A stretch of DNA of 64,000 nt from CAZFER01 sp964517495 (GCA_964517495.1 CAZFER010000026.1:1-64000), one strand, 5' to 3'. Positions 16,200 to 25,103 are shown, counted from the first letter of the stretch. Numbers and translations: made by a program. Notes: generated by a model from the letters alone, not told the origin.

Positions 16200-17582
16200 T
16201 TACGGTTTGCCTTGTTGGGTAGTAAATACAATCTCAGTGTTTCCTAATTGCCCACCTTTGAATAGGATCTCCACGTTTTCCAACGGGGAACCCGGCTTGT
16301 GAACACGGCATAAAGGTGCACCGGGTGCTAAGGGACCAATCATCTCAATCGCTTCAATATCCATCGATCGTGCAAAATATCCACACGTATCCCCCCCAAA
16401 AATCGCAGCACGGCGTACATTCTTTTTTTCGAAAATTCTTTTGAAAATTTCTGCTAATGCTTCACCAAAAAATTTCCCGCTTTTGAGCTTCAAATCCGTA
16501 TCGCTGAATCCTTGATCCTTCAACCGTTGGCTGGTTGCTTCAATTCGGGGATCCTTGGGACCACGGGCAGTATGCACGATTACATTGTGCCCTTGATCCA
16601 ATAAGTCCAGCGCCTTTTTTGCGGTATGTTCACATTCCTCCACCTTCTGATCTTCCATAATGATTCGTTCAGTCTGAACGGGAATTTCCACTGCCCCATT
16701 TTCCAACCCCCATTCAATCTGGCGCTCAGTTACAGGAGAACAACTTCCAGATAGCACTAAAAGTTGATCAACTTTTCCTGGATCGGCAAAAGGCTTTGGT
16801 GAAATAAGACCTTGTGATTGCCAATAAGCAGTAAGGGCCGATTCCACCCCGGATGAACCCACAACAAAAAGTGGATTTTCGCTTTCCTGATGGGAAGAGA
16901 TCAATCTACCTAATTTCACGAGTTGATCCTCATAAAGTGTATCAAAAACCACAATATCGGGATTCTCGGTTAATAATTGGCTCAGAGATTGTTCAGCGTC
17001 TTCAATAGGTTTATATAACTCGAGCACATTGAAGAGTGACAGCCGCTTTTTCGTTTGTTTTCCCAGGTGTAAACGAAGATCACTTTCATCCATCAGCGTA
17101 ATGGGGTGCCGGCTCATAGTCGGATGACGATCCAAACGAAATGGTTCGGTATCCGCTCCCGAACGGGCAAACAGATTCCCAAACACGCAATAACGGCCCA
17201 AAGGGGGAGCACCAACCATCACCGGAACATACGGTGGAGAAAAAATATCACACCCAATATCAATCGCTTTGCCAATACTTCCAATTTCTGGCGATGAATC
17301 AAACGTCGAGCATGTTTTATAGTGAACCAGCGGAATCTGGAGATTCATCATGGCTTTAAAGGCCGGTTGTAATTCAGTGGCCATTTCCGAGGTGTTAAGC
17401 GCACGGCTGATGCCCGCCACCCCAAATGCACCCAGGCCAACATACTGTTTCATAATCTCTTGCGTTGGAGGAGTGACAAAACACACGGTTCGCAAACCCG
17501 CCCTCGTCAATGCATCCATCGCATCGGTGGAGCCGGTAAAATCATCACCATAAAATCCCATTAAAAGTTCATTTTCTGCCAT
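16200..17582 (-). CDS. four-carbon acid sugar kinase family protein (DUF1537)
   Basis: A 460-residue member of the DUF1537 kinase family, which phosphorylates 4-carbon acid sugars such as threonate, erythronate and 2-keto-tetronate. The N-terminal domain begins with the family hallmark YGDDFTGSTDAMDAL. The C-terminal nucleotide-binding domain shows LSGSCSPVTERQI, FGGDTCGYFARSM and the closing segment LEILFKGGQ-like ENVEILFKGGQLG. The usual partners (PdxA2, aldolase, isomerase) are not adjacent, so the exact pathway is open. It may join the sugar-acid metabolism encoded at 7772-13109, about 4 kb away. The start at 17582 is preceded by a moderate purine-rich site. Confidence 0.9.
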   Translation of the reverse strand: MAENELLMGFYGDDFTGSTDAMDALTRAGLRTVCFVTPPTQEIMKQYVGLGAFGVAGISRALNTSEMATELQPAFKAMMNLQIPLVHYKTCSTFDSSPEIGSIGKAIDIGCDIFSPPYVPVMVGAPPLGRYCVFGNLFARSGADTEPFRLDRHPTMSRHPITLMDESDLRLHLGKQTKKRLSLFNVLELYKPIEDAEQSLSQLLTENPDIVVFDTLYEDQLVKLGRLISSHQESENPLFVVGSSGVESALTAYWQSQGLISPKPFADPGKVDQLLVLSGSCSPVTERQIEWGLENGAVEIPVQTERIIMEDQKVEECEHTAKKALDLLDQGHNVIVHTARGPKDPRIEATSQRLKDQGFSDTDLKLKSGKFFGEALAEIFKRIFEKKNVRRAAIFGGDTCGYFARSMDIEAIEMIGPLAPGAPLCRVHKPGSPLENVEILFKGGQLGNTEIVFTTQQGKP

Positions 17583-17897
17583 ATATTTAATTCTCCCGCT
17601 GTGGTCTCATATTATGATCGCTGAGGATGTGAATATCCTACCCCATGATGTTTGAAATGATAACAGAAACACTGAAAAATCAGTTACTTTGCAAAAATTT
17701 CCTGTCACTCTTTATCTCACAAAAAACTTTAATATATGGAATAACATTCACCTCTTTCAATAAATTCTTGTTTTTTCTATAAAAGTTTGGATAAATATGA
17801 CGATAATGGTTCTCAAATGGATCACATAAACGCCATTGACAACTTAAAAAATTCACATCTTTAAATCGAATTTCTTCGTTTTTAATGAAATACAAAA
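17583..17897. other. gene-free AT-rich stretch
   Basis: About 315 bases upstream of the DUF1537 kinase with no credible gene. A 71-codon minus-strand frame (17680-17895) starts with TTG, has no ribosome-binding site and overlaps a terminator, so it is not called. The stretch presumably holds the kinase promoter, but no clear -35/-10 pair was recognised. Confidence 0.6.
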
Positions 17898-17919
17898 AAA
17901 CTTACAAGGAGGTAAGTTT
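17898..17919 (-). terminator. Rho-independent terminator
   Basis: Perfect 8-bp arms AAACTTAC and GTAAGTTT surround a 6-nt loop. On the minus strand a run of seven T (complement of 17894-17900) completes the structure. It lies 22 nt after the stop of the TIGR04282-type gene. Confidence 0.85.
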
Positions 17920-17941
17920 CCCCACAATGATTATTCAATTT

Positions 17942-18598
17942 TCATGGAAATAATTCTGAATTCCTTTGAATAAAAGAGATTATCGTTGGATCTTCGGATG
18001 TTTTCAAATATTCGAGATCTTCCGATGTATCGATGTCATACCATGTAGGGAGCACTTTGGCCGTTGCATTTATTGTGGCGGCATTTTTTTTGGTTTGCTG
18101 AAAAACTTGCTCACTTGACCAGGAGATATCACTGAACAAATACGGCAAAAAACGCGACAAACCGATCAAATAATACCCCCCATCCATCGTTGGTCCGATA
18201 ACCACATCATGAGTGCATAATTCATCACAGGCTTTCTGGATGTATCCAATCGGCAAAGATGGGCTATCCGTTCCCAAAGCGATCACCTGTTGATATTCTT
18301 TCAATCGATTTTCAAATCCATATATTAATCGATCTCCCAAATCACCCTCAGGTTGGGCAAGATAGTCCACTTCCTTTCCTAACCAACTCCGGATCGAAAC
18401 AATCTCTTTGTCCGGAGAATAATAAATTGTAAAATCAACCTCGGGGATTTGACGGTATCGGCACAGACAAAGTTCAACAAATTCCTTGTATAACTGTGCT
18501 GCCTGCTGATATCCTATATGCGATCCTAATCGAGTTTTTACTTGGCCCGGTCGTGGATATTTAACGAATATTAAAAAACAGGTACGATTTTTAACCAT
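17942..18598 (-). CDS. TIGR04282/DUF2064 family glycosyltransferase-like protein
   Basis: A 218-residue GT-A-fold protein of the family named rSAM/selenodomain-associated (arsenosugar) transferase 1. Hallmarks are FVKYPRPGQVKTRLG at the N-terminus, GTDSPSLP in the centre and GPTMDGGYYLIGLS, the metal/substrate loop. In other genomes it often accompanies a family 2 glycosyltransferase, and one lies 2.5 kb away here. The acceptor is unknown. Its ATG overlaps the ATG of the divergent gene at 18597 (shared CATG), so no promoter fits between the two starts and the true start of one of them may be further in. Confidence 0.85.
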   Translation of the reverse strand: MVKNRTCFLIFVKYPRPGQVKTRLGSHIGYQQAAQLYKEFVELCLCRYRQIPEVDFTIYYSPDKEIVSIRSWLGKEVDYLAQPEGDLGDRLIYGFENRLKEYQQVIALGTDSPSLPIGYIQKACDELCTHDVVIGPTMDGGYYLIGLSRFLPYLFSDISWSSEQVFQQTKKNAATINATAKVLPTWYDIDTSEDLEYLKTSEDPTIISFIQRNSELFP

Positions 18599-19571
18599 GA
18601 TGCATACATTAAAACGTCTTCTTCCTTCATTAAGGCCCCTTTTATTTCATCATTCAATACATTGCTTTTGGTTAATAGCCATAGCATTTCTCTCAGAACC
18701 TCCAGTTTATTCCCAAACAACCATTGCTTCGCCTGAATTGCTATTTCCACCCAACCATGCTCAATTTCAATTTCCTGGTCCTCAGGCGCTAATACCATTT
18801 GCCTGGCGGGAAGTCGATCAAGCAACATTATATCAAATCAATGTTGTGGTCGGAAATCGCCCTGCAGCCAAAACCACCACCAGCGCCACTGCCATCCAAT
18901 TGAACTTGAATCTATCCGCACGTGATAGTCTCGCCACAGTCCATTGGAGCGTTCGAGCAACCACCGACTCAATTTTTGGCCCCATCAGCCCCATATTCCG
19001 ATTCCACTTCACCCAAAACCAGGGGACCCCTATTCCTGGAATTACCCCTCAACCCACCCCACTTCCAACCTCCACTCCCACATTTCTTCCACCTCCAAAA
19101 AAACTTATCCCCCAGGATGGGGCAATCATTTCAGCCTTAGAAGGCCTTCAAGGAATCGAGTTTAAATGGCAACCTGTAACGGGTGCCGCATCCTATAACC
19201 TCACCGTCTATCGGGATAATCAACCCGTAGTCCAAAAAACTCTTCAAAATCCTCAATATAATGAGGCGTTTACCTTCCCAATTGTCAAAATATATCAGTG
19301 GGATGTCAGCGCCGTCGATGATTTAGGTCATACAGGGTCCATGGGAAAACGATTTTCCTTTCAAGTTGGGTCGGATATATATCCCACTCCAACCCCCATG
19401 CCTCTAACCGTGGACATTAATGGAAATGGCAAGGTTGATGCAGAAGATATCTACCATTATGCCTTGCGTTTCGCAACCAATGATCCAAAAGTCGATTTCA
19501 ATCATACCGGAGTGAACGAAAAAAATGATCTAATTCAATTTATTAACTTATACCGCTTAAGTAAAAACTAA
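18597..19571 (+). CDS. secreted protein with Fn3-like repeats and C-terminal dockerin-like domain
   Basis: A 324-residue exported protein. A signal peptide covers about residues 1-40 (hydrophobic HCFWLIAIAFL). Two Ig/Fn3-like repeats follow, with motifs FAWREVDQATLYQINV and FKWQPVTGAASYNLTV, separated by a linker of alternating Pro and Thr. The C-terminus has VDINGNGKVDAEDIYHYALR and a second half with DFNHTGVNEKNDLIQFINL, i.e. a dockerin-like calcium-binding pair. The function is probably binding at the cell surface. The start overlaps that of the divergent gene, and its stop overlaps the convergent XdhC stop by a few bases. The start codon choice is uncertain. Confidence 0.75.
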   Translation: MMHTLKRLLPSLRPLLFHHSIHCFWLIAIAFLSEPPVYSQTTIASPELLFPPNHAQFQFPGPQALIPFAWREVDQATLYQINVVVGNRPAAKTTTSATAIQLNLNLSARDSLATVHWSVRATTDSIFGPISPIFRFHFTQNQGTPIPGITPQPTPLPTSTPTFLPPPKKLIPQDGAIISALEGLQGIEFKWQPVTGAASYNLTVYRDNQPVVQKTLQNPQYNEAFTFPIVKIYQWDVSAVDDLGHTGSMGKRFSFQVGSDIYPTPTPMPLTVDINGNGKVDAEDIYHYALRFATNDPKVDFNHTGVNEKNDLIQFINLYRLSKN

Positions 19572-20350
19572 TGAGTGGGTAACCCGTTCATCACTCGAAT
19601 AACCTGGGCTAAAATACTTACTGCAACTTCTGCGGGTGTATGTGCCCCGATATTTAAACCAATGGGAGCAATGACCCGGTTGAGTTGTTCTTCCGTTACA
19701 CCTTCTTTTTTCAGGTCATCCATCACTCGCATGACCTTCAGTTCGCTGCCAATCATACCGATATATTTTGCGGGTGTTTTTAATGCCTCTTTAACAACCT
19801 GACGGTCATTCATATGTTTATATGTCATGATAACGATGTAATCACTTTGCTTTGGTTGAAGAGTCTCCATGGCCCTATCAAATGGCCCGTGGCATACTTT
19901 CACACCTTCGGGAAATAAATCCGGAACCGCAAACTGTTCGCGATCATCATACACCATTATTTCAATCTCAAGTTCAGCAGCCATTCTCGCAAGCGTTTGC
20001 CCGACATGCCCTGCCCCAAAAATCAGCAAACGCGACGCATATCCTATTTTCTCAACAAAAACAGTCAGTTTTCCACCACAAACACCACCAACACTATGAG
20101 GTTGATCGTCCTGTAAATCGATATGAACCAATTCTGGATTTCCCTCTTCAATCACCTTTACAGCCATATCAATGACTTTATTTTCCAAAGCCCCCCCACC
20201 AACGGTACCTTCGATCTTCCGATCAGGATAAATAATCATCCGTGAGCCTGGTTTCCTGGGTGTTGATCCTTGCGTTTCAATTACAGTCGCCAAGGCAGCT
20301 GGTTTTCCTTCATCCATTAACTCTTGTGCGCGTTTAAAGACGGGAAACAC
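19568..20350 (-). CDS. xdhC: XdhC/CoxI family molybdenum-enzyme maturation protein
   Basis: An XdhC-family protein, which in known systems binds molybdenum cofactor and helps its sulfuration and insertion into xanthine dehydrogenase-type enzymes. The N-terminal domain has ALATVIETQGSTPRKPGSRM and EGTVGGGALENKV, followed by the VGGVCGGKLTVFVE region. The C-terminal Rossmann domain has LLIFGAGHVGQTLARMA, and IGLNIGAHTPAEVAVSILA closes it. The start is set at GTG 20350, preceded by AGGAG at 8 nt spacing. An in-frame TTG nine codons upstream lacks a site. The next gene upstream is a MocA-like nucleotidyltransferase, but no molybdenum hydroxylase gene is in the window. Confidence 0.9.
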   Translation of the reverse strand: MFPVFKRAQELMDEGKPAALATVIETQGSTPRKPGSRMIIYPDRKIEGTVGGGALENKVIDMAVKVIEEGNPELVHIDLQDDQPHSVGGVCGGKLTVFVEKIGYASRLLIFGAGHVGQTLARMAAELEIEIMVYDDREQFAVPDLFPEGVKVCHGPFDRAMETLQPKQSDYIVIMTYKHMNDRQVVKEALKTPAKYIGMIGSELKVMRVMDDLKKEGVTEEQLNRVIAPIGLNIGAHTPAEVAVSILAQVIRVMNGLPTH

Positions 20351-20403
20351 CTTTTTTCTCCTTTTCCGATTTTTCAATCTTCATTTTCATCAATTATGTC
20401 GGA

Positions 20404-21024
20404 TTAATATCTGTTATCATAATAAGTTTTCAAGCGATCAAAGTCACTTGGAGTATTTATGTTATGCAAAACAGTCTCAGTGTCCACCTCAACATGAATT
20501 ATGGCATTTTCATATTCACGATACAAATTCCGTAGAGGTTCATCCTCCCCCATATTCAGAATGACATCAAAAAAATGTGCCCCTATTAATGGTGGATGAC
20601 CGCGTTTGTGATTGTAAGAAGGAATACAAATCAAACCACTTCCCTCATGTGAATTTTTCAATAATTCAAAAACCTCACAAGGAATCAATGGACAATCCAC
20701 GGGCAAGATATATGCTCCTTCCATATTATCCTTAGTCAACGCTTTCAAACCACATTGAACGCTTCCAGTTCGGCCGGACTTATAAACTGTGTTAGTGGCA
20801 ACTTTTACTCCTTCAGGGACCAAAGCGGACAAACGATCCCTTTCATGACCTGTAACCACAATGGTTTCGATGCCTGTATTTGAAAGAAATTGATTGGACA
20901 ATACCCATTCAATAAATGTTTTATCACCCAGTTTCAAAAGAGGCTTAAATTCACCCATACGGGTAGACATCCCAGCTGCCAAAATAATTACCCCATAACG
21001 CTTGCCAATGGGATGTTGTTCCAT
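20404..21024 (-). CDS. MocA/MobA-like nucleotidyltransferase
   Basis: A 206-residue GT-A/MobA-fold nucleotidyltransferase. The signature GVIILAAGMSTRMGEFKPLL (about 12-31) and the metal loop YILPVDCPLIP are clear, as is NHKRGHPPLIGAHF. Such proteins attach CMP or GMP to molybdopterin. Pairing with XdhC 53 nt downstream favours the CTP-dependent MocA type used for xanthine dehydrogenase-family enzymes. GAGGTAATC precedes ATG 21024. A nucleotide-sugar role is less likely given the neighbour. Confidence 0.85.
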   Translation of the reverse strand: MEQHPIGKRYGVIILAAGMSTRMGEFKPLLKLGDKTFIEWVLSNQFLSNTGIETIVVTGHERDRLSALVPEGVKVATNTVYKSGRTGSVQCGLKALTKDNMEGAYILPVDCPLIPCEVFELLKNSHEGSGLICIPSYNHKRGHPPLIGAHFFDVILNMGEDEPLRNLYREYENAIIHVEVDTETVLHNINTPSDFDRLKTYYDNRY

Positions 21025-21051
21025 GATTACCTCAAAGAAAAAAGATTCGAT

Positions 21052-21732
21052 TCACTTTTCAAGCCACACTCTAAAAATGGTCCACAATATCTTGTATCCT
21101 GCTTTTGCGCTTCCCAAAAGTGTGCCTGAAATTTTTGAACGGCCAATTCGCTTTCTGTAAGGTACGGCTAATTCCGTGCAACGTAAACCACACTTAGCCG
21201 CTTTAACTTGCATCTCCACCGTCCAGCCATAATTTGTATCTCTCATACCAAGATAGTCCAATGCGCTCTTCTTCACCGCTCTGAATGGCCCCAGATCAGT
21301 AAAGCGATACCCATATAACAAGCGGATTAAAAAACATGCGAGATGGTTCCCAAACAGTGCATGTGGAGGCAACGCCCCGGGTTCACGTTTTCCCAAAACA
21401 CGTGAACCTATGACTAAATCAATGTCATCTTTTATGATTGGTTCCAAGAGATAAACCAATAATCGGGGATCATCGCTGAAATCGGCATCCAAAAAAACAA
21501 GAATCTCTGCATTTCCTGATTCTTGAATACCCCGCAAACAAGCCTGACCGTACCCACGCTTGGGTTCATAAAAAACCTCTGCCCCCGCTTGCCGTGCACA
21601 TTCAGCTGTACCATCAGTCGATGCATTATCAACCACAATAATCCGGCTGACATATTTTTTTTCAATAGCCTCGATTACTTTCTTAATCGAGGCTTCCTCA
21701 TTATAAGCAGGAATAATGACGACGGTATTCAT
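21052..21732 (-). CDS. family 2 glycosyltransferase (DPM1-like)
   Basis: A 226-residue GT2 enzyme. IIPAYNEEASIKKVIEAI opens the nucleotide-binding domain, VVDNASTDGT follows, and FLDADFSDDP holds the DxD motif. The segment LRCTELAVPYRKRIGRSKIS is typical of polyprenyl-phosphate glycosyltransferases of the DPM1 type. The protein lacks C-terminal membrane helices, except possibly an amphipathic end (ILWTIFRVWLEK). It probably transfers a sugar to a lipid carrier or small acceptor. It sits 27 nt upstream of the MocA-like gene, so it may be co-transcribed with it. Confidence 0.88.
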   Translation of the reverse strand: MNTVVIIPAYNEEASIKKVIEAIEKKYVSRIIVVDNASTDGTAECARQAGAEVFYEPKRGYGQACLRGIQESGNAEILVFLDADFSDDPRLLVYLLEPIIKDDIDLVIGSRVLGKREPGALPPHALFGNHLACFLIRLLYGYRFTDLGPFRAVKKSALDYLGMRDTNYGWTVEMQVKAAKCGLRCTELAVPYRKRIGRSKISGTLLGSAKAGYKILWTIFRVWLEK

Positions 21733-21762
21733 GAAGGATTTTTTTTAATGATGTCCAAAGAC

Positions 21763-21790
21763 AAAAGGGGCGATTATAACCGCCCCTTTT
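21763..21790. terminator. bidirectional Rho-independent terminator
   Basis: Arms AAAAGGGGCG (21763-21772) and CGCCCCTTTT (21781-21790) pair over 10 bp with an 8-nt loop. The A-tract and T-tract serve either strand. It ends the BON/macrodomain transcription unit before the glycosyltransferase gene. Confidence 0.85.
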
Positions 21791-21830
21791 AAACGGAAAT
21801 CAATTTCAATTTGATTTGTTGATAAATAAC

Positions 21831-22216
21831 CTAATCAAATAATTTTTCCATCGCTTTAACATGAGCGTTATGTATTGGCTCATTGAACAACACAAAACGT
21901 ACAATCTTGAGCGATGGATCCTGTTTTAAAAATCACCAACTGTTTTCCCCGCAATCCCGGACCGCCTCGATAGACCGGCCCCACAGTATGAATAACAAAC
22001 TTGGCGAGTAAATTACCACCGGAGGTTATTTTAGCATCCCCGGTTTGGTAACCACCCAGTTTTTTACATACTTCCTGTATAGCAGGCCCACCAGCGCGGT
22101 AAATCAACCCATCAACACCACCACCCCTAGCAAGGATTGGTTGGCGGTATTAACAATAGCGCCGGATTGTTCTGGTGATATTCCCCTTGCACCAACACAA
22201 GGGTTTTGGCATTCAT
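21831..22216 (-). pseudogene. macrodomain (O-acetyl-ADP-ribose deacetylase-like) pseudogene
   Basis: Minus-strand reading from ATG 22216 gives MNAKTLVLVQG. After a frame change it gives SGAIVNTANQSLLG, and after a one-base loss in a G-run it gives VDGLIYRAGGPAIQEVC and KFVIHTVGPVYRGG. A final frame change gives DPSLKIVRFVLFNE and ends in TAG at 21831. These are the ordered landmarks of a YmdB-type macrodomain. The segment normally holding the central helix and the STG loop (about 60 residues) is missing. The gene starts 8 nt after the BON lipoprotein stop, so it was once in that operon. At least three frame breaks make it non-functional unless there are sequencing errors. Confidence 0.85.
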
Positions 22217-22224
22217 TATCCGCC

Positions 22225-22524
22225 TTATTTAACCTCAATCCAGCTTTTCACGTCCTTAACACCTTCTGTGTTCAGGGCGATATCCATGGCTTTTTCCTTG
22301 GCAGCGCTGGTTGTTACTTCTCCATCCAATGTTACTTCACCACCTTTAACAAAAACATCAATACCAAACGGACCTCCTGGACCGGTGGCTGATTCCAGCT
22401 GGCTTTTGATAGAATCTGCGATGGTTTGATCGTCAATTTTTGCGATATCCTTATTAGCGCAACCAACAGCGGCAATACACATTAACCCACAAATCATTAC
22501 AACCAAAATGCGTGAATTTCTCAT
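22225..22524 (-). CDS. BON domain lipoprotein
   Basis: A 99-residue lipoprotein. The start at 22524 (MRNSRILVVM) has GGAGGATGAC directly upstream. The frame is open 33 codons earlier without such a site. The signal ends in the lipobox IAAVGC. A single OsmY-type BON domain follows (DQTIADSIKSQLES, KGGEVTLDGEVTT, AAKEKAMDIALNTEGVKDV). BON proteins bind phospholipid membranes and are often envelope-stress genes. It was co-transcribed with the now broken macrodomain gene. Confidence 0.9.
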   Translation of the reverse strand: MRNSRILVVMICGLMCIAAVGCANKDIAKIDDQTIADSIKSQLESATGPGGPFGIDVFVKGGEVTLDGEVTTSAAKEKAMDIALNTEGVKDVKSWIEVK

Positions 22525-22703
22525 GTCATCCTCCGTATATTGGACATTCTTTTTAAGCTTATTTTCCAGATTTTTGGAAAAAGTTTCAAGGCTAATAATA
22601 CGTAACATTAACCGTTTATGCAAGATTAAAGGGGATTTAAATGCGCTTCAAACCACATTTTTTTAATCTTTTACTCAAAAAGGTAAGTGGAAAGCAATGT
22701 TTC

Positions 22704-23918
22704 CTATGCAGAACGCGATGACCTCAAAACATTATATGAGTTCTTCATCTTACTCGAATAATTATGGATACGATATATCGCTTCACATACAACATTCATA
22801 TCCTGTTCAGTCATGTTTGAATATAGAGGTAAACTAAGGGCATGCGTTTGCATATATATGGTATGTTTCAATTTTTCCTCAAAATCAGGTTCAATATAGT
22901 GCCGGTAGGCTTCCATTTGATGTAAAACCGGCGAGTAATAAATCCTTGTGCCAATCCCTTCTGCCTCGAGAGCATTTTTCAAGCCATTTTGATCCATTCC
23001 AAATTCGCTCTCATCGATCACGATGGTAAAATCTTTGTACGATGATCGATCGTCCTTATGGACTGTTTGAAACGAAATACCTGGAATTTGAGACAATCTT
23101 TCCTTATATTGGGAAACGGAGCGATTTCGGTTCTTTGCCGCAGATTCCAGCCGGTCAAGGGATTTTAACGCCAGGATGGCATGCAATTCACTCATTCTGC
23201 AATTAAACCCTGGAAACAAGCAATCATAATTACCTGGATTTCCATAATTTCTACCCAGTTTAACTTTTTCCGCTATCCTATCGTCGTTCGTTGTGACAAT
23301 CCCCCCTTCGCCCGCGATCATCAATTTCGTGGGAGAAAGGCTAAATACTTCAAACTCACCATATCCACCAAGGGGTTTTCCATGATGTAATGAACCTAAA
23401 CCATGAGCGGAATCAAAAATCAGGCGAATCCCCTTATCACTGCAAATTTCTTCCAATCGCTCCATAGGGGCAGGATTTCCAAACTGGTGAACAGCAATAA
23501 CAGCTGAAGTGGATGGATTAATCGCTTCTTTTACAGCCTCCGGATCAATATTCATGGTATGAGGATCGATATCCACAAACCGCAATTTCAATCGATTCCA
23601 TATAGGCCCTAAGCCAGTGGCGATAAAGGTAAAACTTGGCAATATGACTTCTGAATTTTCAGGTAAATCCAATACTTTTATAGCTAAAATCAACCCCATG
23701 GTGCAACTTGATACAGCAATAGCATGCTTAACACCGAGATAGATTGCCATTTTTTCACCAAGTTGTTCGGCGTAAGGACCTGTGGTTACCATCCCATTTG
23801 TTAGAATTTCGTCAAATTCAGTTTCAATTTCATTAAGCTGAGGTAACTCGGGCCGGACAAAGGGAATCTTGGGGGAAATATCGGTTTTTCCGCTTAAAAT
23901 AGCAGGTTTTTTACTCAT
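22704..23918 (-). CDS. DegT/DnrJ/EryC1/StrS family sugar aminotransferase
   Basis: A PLP-dependent enzyme of 404 residues that normally aminates a keto-sugar nucleotide for surface glycan or antibiotic sugars. VRPELPQLNEIETEF and NGMVTTGPYAEQLGEKMA are typical openings. SSCTMGLILAI, LPSFTFIATGLGPI and FDSAHGLGS follow, and the PLP lysine is K198 (FSLSPTKLMIAGEGG). The PTK context differs slightly from the more common ATK. GAGGTGAAG precedes ATG 23918. It stands alone, with no sugar dehydratase or reductase nearby. Confidence 0.92.
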   Translation of the reverse strand: MSKKPAILSGKTDISPKIPFVRPELPQLNEIETEFDEILTNGMVTTGPYAEQLGEKMAIYLGVKHAIAVSSCTMGLILAIKVLDLPENSEVILPSFTFIATGLGPIWNRLKLRFVDIDPHTMNIDPEAVKEAINPSTSAVIAVHQFGNPAPMERLEEICSDKGIRLIFDSAHGLGSLHHGKPLGGYGEFEVFSLSPTKLMIAGEGGIVTTNDDRIAEKVKLGRNYGNPGNYDCLFPGFNCRMSELHAILALKSLDRLESAAKNRNRSVSQYKERLSQIPGISFQTVHKDDRSSYKDFTIVIDESEFGMDQNGLKNALEAEGIGTRIYYSPVLHQMEAYRHYIEPDFEEKLKHTIYMQTHALSLPLYSNMTEQDMNVVCEAIYRIHNYSSKMKNSYNVLRSSRSA

Positions 23919-24182
23919 GAAAACTTCACCTCAACTCAAATTTAAACGTTATATTTATCGGCTTATCATTGCATAAGTTAAAAAATATACAATATTATCT
24001 CTAAAAACAAAGACATTCTGGTCGATACTTCTTTAAAATGTACTTCGTAACAGTTATAATATTTGAGCGGAAACTGTAATATCCTATTGCCAATAATGCT
24101 TTATTATCTTACTATAGCGGGGTTGATATGTAAAATTAATTTAGATTGAATTTGAAATTAAAATTGATTCGATACTGGGATA

Positions 24183-25055
24183 ATGAAAAACAAACAAAAT
24201 TCTAAGTCAACCATAACCCAGGAAGATATTCAAAAACGCCTGGAAATGGCAAGTGCTTCCGATGAGTTGAAAAAGATTCGGAAGGATATGGAAACCTCGC
24301 CTCTAACTTTTACAGAGTCAAGTTCTGAAGCAATTCCTCTGGAAAGTTTAAGCGGCGTTGGGCAATCCGATGAACAAGTATATAAAGATACATGTAAGGT
24401 TTTATCTGAGTTCCTTGAAAAAGTTAGTGAAGTATATTTTTGTAGAGAATTAAAGTCAAGATACTTTCACAATTCTAAAATAGTTACGTTGGTCAAATGG
24501 TTGAAAAGTGCCCGCCTTGAAATGGAAGCCCGCTCCATGATGGATATTTTTAAAGACCGGGTGAAGCAAAAAAATGCGGGTAAAATGCCTGTCCTAAAAA
24601 TAAAAGCGAGCATGTTTGGTAAAGCAACCGAACGAATAATGAAAGTGGAGGAAATTGCCAAGAAGTTCGAATTGGAGGATGACTTGCCTGCTGATAGCGT
24701 AAAACCCATAAATGGAGTGCATGGAACAAAAAATGGGCTTTTACGCCATTTGCAAGCCTTGTTATTGGAAAACGAGGAAGTGACTGATCCTATTAAAAAG
24801 AATCCTCGTAAAAGCGTTGGACTTTTCCTAAAAGCTGCGGGATTAATCAAAACGGAAACCGATGATCCAAAAGAGAAAGTTTTTCTGGCTTGTTTCTTTA
24901 CACCTGATTCCATCCAACCTAAATCAAAAACCGATAAAGAAAATCTCACTAAATTACGATCTATTCTTAATAAAGGGATTTCTTACCTCAATGCCAAACT
25001 AAATGCTCGAGAAACAGCACAAAAACAAGAAGCCCCCAACCAGGCTCATGCCTGA
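24183..25055 (+). CDS. hypothetical protein, lysine/glutamate-rich
   Basis: I do not recognise this 290-residue protein. It has no signal peptide or membrane segment and is highly charged. The first 60 residues look disordered and polar. The middle (70-200) appears helical, with EFLEKVSEVYFCRELK, VKWLKSARLEMEARS and ERIMKVEEIAKKF. The C-terminus is Gln/Ala-rich. It stands alone between divergent and convergent neighbours. A short GGGA lies 3 nt before ATG 24183. The antisense frame (24467-24949) is Ser/Phe-rich and looks like a shadow, which supports this strand as coding. Confidence 0.7.
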   Translation: MKNKQNSKSTITQEDIQKRLEMASASDELKKIRKDMETSPLTFTESSSEAIPLESLSGVGQSDEQVYKDTCKVLSEFLEKVSEVYFCRELKSRYFHNSKIVTLVKWLKSARLEMEARSMMDIFKDRVKQKNAGKMPVLKIKASMFGKATERIMKVEEIAKKFELEDDLPADSVKPINGVHGTKNGLLRHLQALLLENEEVTDPIKKNPRKSVGLFLKAAGLIKTETDDPKEKVFLACFFTPDSIQPKSKTDKENLTKLRSILNKGISYLNAKLNARETAQKQEAPNQAHA

Positions 25056-25103
25056 TTTATTCTACGGATTTTCATTTTATCCATATTTCCTCTTCAAAAA
25101 CAA

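Noticed and set aside
17680..17895. 71-codon minus-strand frame in the gap above the DUF1537 kinase
   Set aside because: TTG start, very AT-rich, no ribosome-binding site, and its start lies on a terminator.
24467..24949. 160-codon minus-strand frame opposite the hypothetical gene
   Set aside because: Ser/Phe-rich composition, no ribosome-binding site, and complete overlap with the better supported plus-strand frame.
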